A stretch of DNA of 64,000 bases, taken from positions 1,178,001-1,242,000 of the forward strand of contig NZ_JAOCQD020000002.1 in the NCBI RefSeq assembly GCF_025290835.2, in the 5' to 3' direction. The notes below the pieces were generated by a model. That model saw nothing but the letters and a program-made list of their open reading frames with translations, did no database searches and was not told the origin of the DNA. Source of the stretch: Aquabacterium sp. OR-4 (lineage in GTDB: Bacteria > Pseudomonadota > Gammaproteobacteria > Burkholderiales > Burkholderiaceae_C). The translations under genes were made by a program, and so were the position numbers. Shown in pieces: positions 8,402 to 15,499 of the stretch (within the stretch, counting starts at the first letter, position 1; each line of letters begins with the position of its first letter).

Positions 8402-9610
8402 TCACTGCTCGCAGTTGCAGTTGTTGAAGGTTTCGCCCCAGCTGTGGTACGGCCTGGGCAGGTGCGGGTACACGATGCCCGGGCGCTGCGGGCTGTAGGC
8501 CGGGTAGCTGTACCTGGGTTTGCTGAAGCCCGGCGGCAGCTCACCCGACATGCGCTCGCCGGCCTCCACCGCGACGCCGCCGGCCAGGCCCTTCCAGGCC
8601 AGGTCACCCAGCTTCTTGTTCACCTCGGCCACCATCTCGGCGGGCAGGCCGGGCACGAAGTCATAGGCCATCTGCAGGTGCCAGATCTTCCAGACGCCGT
8701 CTTCCTTGACGAAGTCGCCGCCGTACTTCTCCCAGAACATCACCGGCGTGAGCTTGACCTTGCCGTCCACCACCGTGGGCATGATGCCGATGCCCGGCGA
8801 GTACCAGGCGCCCTGGGCCGTCTGGCCATCGCCGGCCACCTCGATGAGCGGTGTGGTGCTGGTGTGCATCACCCATTCGGCGCCGGCGCCGAAGAAGGCC
8901 TCGCTGTCTTTCACGCCGGGGTCGATGGCCGCCAGCGCCTTGCGCGCGGCCTCGGCGTCCTTGCGGCTGCCCTGGCCGTAGGCCGCGCGGATGGTCTCGA
9001 TGCCGTTCATCACCCAGCCGGGGCTGGCAAAGGCCGCGGTCTTGGCAAAGCGGCCCTGGCGCGAGACCCAGAAGCTGTCCACCTCCTCGAGGTTCAGGCC
9101 GGCGGCGTGCATGTACTCGTGGCGGCTCATCAGGTTCTGCACCGCCCAGGTGGCCGCGGCGCGCTCGCCATCGCTGATGGTGGGCCGGGCCGCTGAACCC
9201 GGTGCACCCGGTGCACCGTTTGCGCCGGGTGTGCCGGGTGCGCCACCCGGTGCGGCGCGCTGAGCCATCAGCGGCGCCATCTTCTTGTCGAAGGCCTTCA
9301 TCTCGGCCAGCGTGAGCCGGCCGTCGCGGTTGGTGTCGATGCCATCGGGCGCGGGGGTCCTGGCCATCACCGCTTCGGTGACGCAGCCGCGCGCGTCCTT
9401 CAGCATCTCGTAGCTCGACATCGGCGCACCGGCGCGCTGCCATTCGTCGCGCGTGGCACAGCCGTCGCGGTTGCTGTCCACCGCGCGCAGAAAGGGGCGC
9501 ACGTCCATGCCACGGCCGGCTTCTTGCGCGCTGGCGGGGCCGAGCGGGCCGGTGGCGATGGCGACGGCGATCAGCAGCGCCAGGCGCTGCGCGGAAAATG
9601 GTTGGGGCAC
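8402..9610 (-). CDS. Exported protein with two EF-hands and a SnoaL/NTF2-like domain
   Basis: A 402-residue exported protein with an unusual domain order. A signal peptide (LALLIAVAIATGPLGPASAQ) is followed by two EF-hand loops, DSNRDGCATRDE at 45-56 and DTNRDGRLTLAE at 92-103, then a collagen-like Gly-Ala-Pro linker (121-138), then a SnoaL/NTF2-like domain ending with a cysteine-containing tail (NCNCEQ). I chose a GTG start at 9610: GGAG lies at good spacing upstream and it puts the signal peptide at the N-terminus; no suitable ATG exists. EF-hands predict calcium binding; SnoaL-like folds bind hydrophobic or polycyclic ligands, or serve as small subunits of oxygenases. It sits between an HxlR gene and TonB receptor 1. 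Confidence 0.82.
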   Translation of the reverse strand: MPQPFSAQRLALLIAVAIATGPLGPASAQEAGRGMDVRPFLRAVDSNRDGCATRDEWQRAGAPMSSYEMLKDARGCVTEAVMARTPAPDGIDTNRDGRLTLAEMKAFDKKMAPLMAQRAAPGGAPGTPGANGAPGAPGSAARPTISDGERAAATWAVQNLMSRHEYMHAAGLNLEEVDSFWVSRQGRFAKTAAFASPGWVMNGIETIRAAYGQGSRKDAEAARKALAAIDPGVKDSEAFFGAGAEWVMHTSTTPLIEVAGDGQTAQGAWYSPGIGIMPTVVDGKVKLTPVMFWEKYGGDFVKEDGVWKIWHLQMAYDFVPGLPAEMVAEVNKKLGDLAWKGLAGGVAVEAGERMSGELPPGFSKPRYSYPAYSPQRPGIVYPHLPRPYHSWGETFNNCNCEQ

Positions 9611-9749
9611 TTCAGGGGTCTCCAGGCGGGGGCTGAACAGCGTTGCAGAAGACCTGCTGACGCGGCATGCGCCCAGCTTAGGCAGACCGCCGCAGCCCGC
9701 CAACGGGGCTCGCCATGAGCACTTTTTTGTGCCCTGCCCGGGCGTTGGC

Positions 9750-10364
9750 TCAGTGGCCCGGGGCGTCGGCCGCTTCGTCGGCGGCGTCGTCGCCTGAACC
9801 GCCGGCGGCCGCGTGGCCCGCCGCGTCCACCGCACCGGGATGGCGGCGGTCGTAGTCATCGCGCGCGGCACGCACCGCGGCGCTGGTCTGCTCGGCCCAG
9901 CGCACCAGCGCCGAGAAATGCGCATAGGCCTGTTCGCCCAGCGCGCTGAGCTGGTAGGTCATGCGCGGCGGCACGTCGGTGGTGGCCTGGCGCAGCACCA
10001 GGCCGTCGCGCTCGAGCGTGCGCAGCTTGAGCGTGAGCACGCGCTGCGAGATGTCCTGCTCGGCCGACACCAGGCCGATCAGCCGGCGCAGCTCGGTGTG
10101 GCGCAGCATGCCGCCGCTGAGCAGGTGCATCACCAGCGAGCTCCAGCGGTCGCCCAGCAGGGCCGGCACGGTGCGCACCGGGTCGTCGCGGCGCTTGCCG
10201 TAGCAGGCCATGTTGGCCAGCAGCCGGGCCAGGTTGTGCAGATGGCGCGCATGCGCCTGGGCAGGCCGGTCGGTGCCGATCACCGACTGCACGGCGGCCA
10301 GATCGGGCTGGGCCGGCACGGCGGCAAGCTGGCGTGGCTGTGAGGGCGGGGCCGTGGCGGCCAT
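9750..10364 (-). CDS. HxlR-family winged-helix transcriptional regulator
   Basis: A 204-residue protein with the HxlR winged helix at about residues 60-150: LLGDRWSSLVMHLLSGG, RHTELRRLIGLVSAEQDISQ, LTLKLRTLERDGLVLRQ and MTYQLSALGEQ match the family in order. It has a longer N-terminus (about 55 residues) and an Ala/Asp/His-rich C-terminus than usual HxlR proteins (110-150 residues). HxlR proteins commonly sense reactive electrophiles or redox state, or regulate catabolic genes. It lies in the minus-strand block between a beta-helix-like protein and the EF-hand protein, with 139 bases before the latter, so it likely controls part of this block (inference). Confidence 0.85.
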   Translation of the reverse strand: MAATAPPSQPRQLAAVPAQPDLAAVQSVIGTDRPAQAHARHLHNLARLLANMACYGKRRDDPVRTVPALLGDRWSSLVMHLLSGGMLRHTELRRLIGLVSAEQDISQRVLTLKLRTLERDGLVLRQATTDVPPRMTYQLSALGEQAYAHFSALVRWAEQTSAAVRAARDDYDRRHPGAVDAAGHAAAGGSGDDAADEAADAPGH

Positions 10365-10451
10365 GGTGCGGGTAGGTGATGTCGGGGGGTGCAGGCGACA
10401 GCGATTGTCGGTGCCAGTCGCAGTGCCTGCATCGGGGCCGGGCCCAGGGTC

Positions 10452-11951
10452 TCACTGCGCCACATCCTGAACCTCCAGCGTGCCACCCTGGGCCAAGGTG
10501 TGGCGGCCCGGTGCCAGTGCGGCGCCCTGCAGCTTTGCACGGATGGTCACGCCACGCGGCGCATCCAGCTGGGCCAGCGTGGTGGGCGCAGCCAGCAGCA
10601 CGCTGGAGTCGGCGGTGGCTGTCCAGCGGCTGGTCGCGTCCAGGCTCAGCGCCACCTCGTGCACGCGGCCGCGCAGCTGCGTGCCCTCGAGCGCCACGCG
10701 CAGGGGGCGTTCGCTGTCCAGATTGAGCAGGTTGCCGTTGAGCCTGGCATGGCGCAGCACGGCCCGGCTGCCGGGCGCTGTGGCCCCTTGCAGCCGGGTG
10801 CGGTGGCTGTCGTCATTGATCACCGCCAGCAGCAGATCGCCATTGCGCGCCTCCAGCCGCGTACCCTCGAGCACGATGTCGGCATTGGCGCTCTTGACCA
10901 CGATGGCGGCGTTGGTCGACCGCAGCGTGCCGCCCGTGAGCCGCAGCGTGGCCAGCTCGTCGGGCCGGCCCATCACGTTGTGGATCATCACCGTGTTGCC
11001 GCCCGAGCGGCTGCGCACGCGTGTGAGCGCCAGGCTGGCCTGGCCGGCGATCACGCCGCCAAAGGTCGGCACATCCAGCGTCGAATCGTTGATGACCACC
11101 GCCGCGCCGTTGTCGGCATAGGTGCCGTAGCCGCTGCGGCGCACCAGCACCCGGCAGCGATCCACCTGCAGGTAGGCCCCCTGCGCGGCGTCGGTGGACA
11201 GCGCGCCCCAGCCGTCGGCCACGATGCGCGAGTCTTCGTAGAAGGCCTTGGCGCGGCCCAACACCAGCGTGGTGCGCGCCGTGCCGGTGATGCCCAGCGG
11301 TGTGGGCGGCTCCATCATGCCGGGGCCGATGCGGCGCACATAGCCGCTGGGCAGCGGCCCGCCCTCGGCCACCAGGGTGCTGCGCTGCACGCGCAGCGTG
11401 GCCTCGCCCATGGCCGTTGCGGCGGCGGCCACCACGCCGCGGGTGGTGATGCGCGCATCACGCAAGGTGAGCGTGCTGCCGTCCTTGACCAGCACGCCGG
11501 CGGCCACGCCGTCGAAATCGCTCTTGCCGCGGCCCAGCACCTCAACGCTCAGGCCATCGGCGCGCAGGTGCGAGCGGCCGGCCACGAGCAGGCCGCCCAG
11601 TTCGTCCTGGGTGGCGCGCAGCGTGCGGCCTGGTGGCAGTGCGGTGGCGTCGCTGAGCATCAGTGCGGCGCGCAGGTTCACCGGCTCGGAGGACGGCGGC
11701 GGCATGCCGGGGGGCATGCCGGGCGGGGCACCGATGGGTGCGCCCGGTGGCGTGCCCAGTGGTGCGCTCAGTGGTGCGCTCAGAGGTGCGCTCAGAGGTG
11801 CGCCCGGTGGCGAACCCGTTGTGGCGCCCGGCGCCGCCGGCTGGGCGGGTGATTGGCCCAGCGCCGGCGCGGTGAGCAGGCTCAGGCCGGCCAGCAGGCC
11901 CAGCAGGGCCGCGCTGGCACGGCCGATGGGGGACAACGTGAAACGAGTCAT
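10452..11951 (-). CDS. Exported right-handed beta-helix-like repeat protein 1
   Basis: A 499-residue exported protein. After a signal peptide (to about residue 32) comes a low-complexity segment of repeated APLS, PPGAP and GMPP units, then about 380 residues of short, regularly spaced beta-strand turns with many small and Asn residues (for example STLVAEGG, SRIVADGWGALSTDAA, GYGTYADNGAAVVINDSTLDVPTFGG). This pattern fits a right-handed parallel beta-helix, as in pectate lyase-like or adhesin proteins. No lyase catalytic motif is evident. It is a paralogue of the protein at 13527-15488, sharing the DGWG-LS-DA and GYG-YA blocks. The start at 11951 gives the best signal peptide. Function unknown; surface binding or polymer processing are possibilities. 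Confidence 0.75.
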   Translation of the reverse strand: MTRFTLSPIGRASAALLGLLAGLSLLTAPALGQSPAQPAAPGATTGSPPGAPLSAPLSAPLSAPLGTPPGAPIGAPPGMPPGMPPPSSEPVNLRAALMLSDATALPPGRTLRATQDELGGLLVAGRSHLRADGLSVEVLGRGKSDFDGVAAGVLVKDGSTLTLRDARITTRGVVAAAATAMGEATLRVQRSTLVAEGGPLPSGYVRRIGPGMMEPPTPLGITGTARTTLVLGRAKAFYEDSRIVADGWGALSTDAAQGAYLQVDRCRVLVRRSGYGTYADNGAAVVINDSTLDVPTFGGVIAGQASLALTRVRSRSGGNTVMIHNVMGRPDELATLRLTGGTLRSTNAAIVVKSANADIVLEGTRLEARNGDLLLAVINDDSHRTRLQGATAPGSRAVLRHARLNGNLLNLDSERPLRVALEGTQLRGRVHEVALSLDATSRWTATADSSVLLAAPTTLAQLDAPRGVTIRAKLQGAALAPGRHTLAQGGTLEVQDVAQ

Positions 11952-11976
11952 GGGATTGGCCAATGCAAGCGGGGGT

Positions 11977-13530
11977 TCAGGGGCGCGACGGCAGCTCGAT
12001 GGTGGCGCCGCCTTCTTGCCAGATGTCGCCATCCAGGGTTTCGATCCACCACACCAGATCCACCTCGAAGCGGCCGTCGCGCACCGCCTTGGCCACCACC
12101 TGCGACTTCACCAGCGCCACGTCCTGCGTCAGGCCATGGGCGCTGACGTAGCGGCCCGTCAGCTCGGGCACGCGGTGCAAGAAGCGCTCGGCGCGCGGGT
12201 TGGTGGGCACCGGCTTGCCCAGCGCCGCGTGGCCGCGCGGGTCCATGATCGACCAGCGGATGTTGCGCAGCCAGCCGGCATCGCCCATCCAGTTGCCGAG
12301 GTGGCGCAGGGCCAGGTCGCGGCCCATGTAGTTGACCAGCGGGCTGCGCTTCTCGCCGTCCTGGTGGATGTCGGTGGTGGTGATGGCACCGGCCTCGGGC
12401 GGCGGGCCGCCCGCGTAGCCGGCGGGCTGTGGCGGCGTGGCCGGCACGTAGCCGCTGCGCTCGCGCGTGCGCCAGATGCCGTCCTTCTGCCCGCGCACCA
12501 GGCTGGCGGCGCGCACAGGGTCGAGCAGCTCCTGCTTCAGCGTGCGGCTGCCGCCCGAACCCTGGCCCCAGGGTGGCACCGGCGACACCGAGGCCAGGAT
12601 GGGCCCGTCCAGCGTCTCGCGCGGGCGCTCACCCAGCACCACGTCCTGCCAGTAGCGCGGCAGCTCAGCGCGGCGCTCTTCGCGCTGCCAGATGCCGCGG
12701 ATGCGCACCCAATCGGCGTCGGTGTACACGCGGGTCGGGCGGCTCAGCCAGTCGGGCGCCTCCCACATGTCGAAGAAGCCGGGGTTCTTCGGAGCATCGG
12801 CCGGGTTGCGGTAGAGCTTGATGCTCTCGGTGACCCGGAACACCACCTCGTTGACCTTCTCGCCGCGCTGGTTGTAGATGCTGCCGTGGGTGTTGATGGC
12901 CAGCGTGCGGTACACCGAGCCTTCGGGCGGGGTCAGGTCGATCAGCTCGCGCGCATCGGCCACCAGGTACAGCGTGTCGCCCGGAATGATCGGCTTCAGC
13001 GCCGTGAGGCTGTGGTTCAGGTCGCTGACCAGCAGCGTGTCGCGCGCGCCGGGGGGGTACGGCACCATGAATGTGTCGTCGTGCGCGGCAAAGCTGGGCA
13101 TGGCCAGGATGTCGGGCCAGCCGGCGCGCTGCGCATGGGCGCGGTCGTGGCGCAGCGGATTCTCGGGGTCGCTGCGGGTATTGAAGTAGCGCACCCAGTC
13201 GTCGGTGGCGCGGATCACCGGGCCCAGGCCGGGCGTGGCTTTCGGCAGCTCACCGCGCACCAGGCGCTGCACGTCGATCGGGCCGCGCGCCTGCAAGGCG
13301 GCGTTGTCGGCCAGGTATTGGCGCACCAAGGCCTGCTCACGCGGGGTGTAGATGCCGGGGTACAGCCGCAGGAAGCGCGCCTCCAGCACCGCGGCGGCAC
13401 TGGCCGGGGCGGCCGGCGCGGTCGCGGCCGTGAGGGCTGTGGCCTGTGACCAGACCGCCCCCGGCCAGGCCAGCAGCGCGCCGGCGGCGATGGCGCCAAC
13501 GGCCAGCACACGGTGATGCAGCGCCTTCAC
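11977..13530 (-). CDS. Exported double hot-dog-like (MaoC/FAS1-dehydratase-like) protein
   Basis: A 517-residue protein with a clear signal peptide (LAVGAIAAGALLAWPGAVWSQA). Residues about 110-245 look like a MaoC-type/FAS1-like hot-dog unit (FAAHDDTFMVPYPP, LNHSLTALKPIIPGDTLYLV, VYRTLAINTHGSIYNQRGEKVNEVVF), and a second such unit may lie at about 390-510. Such folds normally bind acyl-CoA thioesters in the cytoplasm; I do not see a clean hydratase D-x4-H motif, so a binding or esterase-like role is possible. Start is GTG at 13530, overlapping the TGA of the upstream beta-helix gene (GTGA), which implies translational coupling. An exported hot-dog protein is unusual. The fold is inferred by eye. 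Confidence 0.7.
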   Translation of the reverse strand: MKALHHRVLAVGAIAAGALLAWPGAVWSQATALTAATAPAAPASAAAVLEARFLRLYPGIYTPREQALVRQYLADNAALQARGPIDVQRLVRGELPKATPGLGPVIRATDDWVRYFNTRSDPENPLRHDRAHAQRAGWPDILAMPSFAAHDDTFMVPYPPGARDTLLVSDLNHSLTALKPIIPGDTLYLVADARELIDLTPPEGSVYRTLAINTHGSIYNQRGEKVNEVVFRVTESIKLYRNPADAPKNPGFFDMWEAPDWLSRPTRVYTDADWVRIRGIWQREERRAELPRYWQDVVLGERPRETLDGPILASVSPVPPWGQGSGGSRTLKQELLDPVRAASLVRGQKDGIWRTRERSGYVPATPPQPAGYAGGPPPEAGAITTTDIHQDGEKRSPLVNYMGRDLALRHLGNWMGDAGWLRNIRWSIMDPRGHAALGKPVPTNPRAERFLHRVPELTGRYVSAHGLTQDVALVKSQVVAKAVRDGRFEVDLVWWIETLDGDIWQEGGATIELPSRP

Positions 13531-15488
13531 AGGGCCTCCGGCTGCAGCAGGATCTGACCGGCGATGCGGCCCGGCTGGATGGGCCGCACCTGGCCATCCA
13601 CGCGCAGCACCAGGCGCTGGCCGGCGGGCGCGCGCAACTCGGCATCGGCGGCGAGCTCCAGCGCCGTGAGGTGCGAGGGGCCGGTCACCGTCCAGCGCGA
13701 GGCCTTGAGCGAGACGATCACACCGTTGTTGATGGCCGGGGCCGGCGTGTTGCGCACACGGGCCAGCTCATCCACCTGGGCCGGACCGATGCTGTCCACA
13801 AAATGCCGCGCGCGGCTGGCCGTGACCACACCTTCGAGCTGGCTGTTGTCGAGCGTGAGCACCAGGTTGGCGCCGCTGGGTGTGGGCGGCTTGGCGTCGG
13901 GCCCGGGCGGGCCGCCCGGCCCCATCTCGCTGCCCAGCAGGCGCAGACCGATGGCGTTGAAGAAGTCGCCCTTCAGCTGGCTGTGCGTGAAGCGGGCCTG
14001 CATGTCGGTGGCGTGCACGGCGGCCAGATCGAAGCCCGGCACCTTGGCCGGTGCCTTGGCGGGCTCGCGGTAGACGCCGGTGTTGGCCATCAGGCCATCC
14101 ACCATCACCGGACCGGGGTCGTCGTTGTCGATGGCCTGGAACAGCACGCCGTTGCGGGCATTGAGCTGCACGCCGCCGCGGCCGTCGACCTCGATGCGCG
14201 ACGTGGCGCCCTTGTTCAGGAACACCGCCTCGCCGGTGTTGAACTGCGTGCCGTCGCGCACGCTCACCACCGCGTCGCCCCACATCATCACGCCGAAACG
14301 CTGCGAGTTCACCACCGTCTCGGCGGGCTTCAGCGCCGCCAGTTCGGCCGGGCTGAGGCCCAGCTTCAGCTCGCCGTTCAGCCGCGCCAGGGTGTCGGGC
14401 CGGCTGGCGGCAAACTCCACCGTGCCGCCGGTGACGATGGCGCCATGCGTGGGCACATGGAACACCGTGCCATAGAAGCGGTTGCTTGAATTGCCGATGG
14501 CATACGAGCCGTAGCCGCGCGCACCGGTCAGCAGCACCTGGCTGTTGATGGTGGTGAGCCGCGCGTTCTGGCTGGCATCGATGGACAGCACGCCCCAGCC
14601 GTCGGCCGACAGCGTGCTGTTGACATAGCTGCAGGTGGTGTCGTCGCCCAGCACATTGGTGCTGCGCACATTGCCGGTGATGCCCAGCATCCACGGCGCA
14701 TCCTTCATCTCGCCGGGCGAGACGTTGCTCACGTAGTCGGCCGGCAGCTGGCCGGTGAGCGAGGTGACGCGGCTGTTCTTCACCACCAGGGTGCTGCCGC
14801 CATCACACACCACGGCCGTGCGCACGGCGCCGTGGGTGCGCAGGTCGGCGCCATCGATCACCAGGCGGGTGGTCTTGCCGTGCGACATCACGCCGGCGCC
14901 ATAGCCGGCGAAATCATTGCCGCCGTTGCCGCTGAAGTCGAGCGTCAGGCCGCGGGCAGTGACATCACCACCGGCGACCAGCAGGCCGTTGAAGTTCTCG
15001 CCCGCCGAACGCAGTTGCGCACCGCTGAGTACGCCGTTCTCCAGCTTCCAGGCCGGGCCGGCCGCCGAAGGCACCGACTTGCCCTGCACGACGCCGCCGG
15101 CATCGATGTACAGCGCCTGGCGGAACGGGTGCACATGCAGATCAGAGAAGCGCACCGGGTGCGCCTCGGTCACGCGCAGCTGAACCGCGCCACGGTAGCG
15201 CCCGGGGCGCAGCGTGGTCTCCACGCCGTCCACGGTCATGCTCAGGCTGCGTCCCGGGGGCGCCACCACGGCGCCACCGGCGGCAATGCCGAGGCTTTGC
15301 AAGGCGGTGTCGCGCTCGACCACCCATTGCTCACCGGCGCCGATGCGCGGGTTCAGCCGGGCAGCGGCAAGCACCTCGGGCGGCACCGGTGGCGCCATCT
15401 GGGCCCAGGCAGCAGGCAGCCCGCCGGCCTGCAGCACGGTGGCCATGGCTGCCGCACGCAGCAGCCCCTTGTGGAGAAGACGGTTCAT
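13527..15488 (-). CDS. Exported right-handed beta-helix-like repeat protein 2
   Basis: A 653-residue exported protein starting at ATG 15488, with a signal peptide ending in GGLPAAWAQ. The mature part is built of short beta-strand turns, for example LVIDGADLRTHGAV, STLVVKNSRVTS, STLSADGWGVLSIDASQNA, ARGYGSYAIGNSSNRFYGT and NNGVIVSLKASRWTVTG, as expected of a parallel beta-helix. It is a longer paralogue of the protein at 10452-11951. It begins 11 bases after TonB receptor 2 and its stop overlaps the start of the exported hot-dog-like protein, so these genes form one operon. The function is unknown; no enzyme signature is evident. Confidence 0.75.
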   Translation of the reverse strand: MNRLLHKGLLRAAAMATVLQAGGLPAAWAQMAPPVPPEVLAAARLNPRIGAGEQWVVERDTALQSLGIAAGGAVVAPPGRSLSMTVDGVETTLRPGRYRGAVQLRVTEAHPVRFSDLHVHPFRQALYIDAGGVVQGKSVPSAAGPAWKLENGVLSGAQLRSAGENFNGLLVAGGDVTARGLTLDFSGNGGNDFAGYGAGVMSHGKTTRLVIDGADLRTHGAVRTAVVCDGGSTLVVKNSRVTSLTGQLPADYVSNVSPGEMKDAPWMLGITGNVRSTNVLGDDTTCSYVNSTLSADGWGVLSIDASQNARLTTINSQVLLTGARGYGSYAIGNSSNRFYGTVFHVPTHGAIVTGGTVEFAASRPDTLARLNGELKLGLSPAELAALKPAETVVNSQRFGVMMWGDAVVSVRDGTQFNTGEAVFLNKGATSRIEVDGRGGVQLNARNGVLFQAIDNDDPGPVMVDGLMANTGVYREPAKAPAKVPGFDLAAVHATDMQARFTHSQLKGDFFNAIGLRLLGSEMGPGGPPGPDAKPPTPSGANLVLTLDNSQLEGVVTASRARHFVDSIGPAQVDELARVRNTPAPAINNGVIVSLKASRWTVTGPSHLTALELAADAELRAPAGQRLVLRVDGQVRPIQPGRIAGQILLQPEAL

Positions 15489-15499
15489 GGTGTTTGGGT

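Noticed and set aside
7235..9196. Long plus-strand open frames opposite the TonB receptor 1 and EF-hand genes, and similar frames at 15389-17824 and 17671-19887
   Set aside because: They lack any recognisable domain, cross several real genes and have antisense-like composition.
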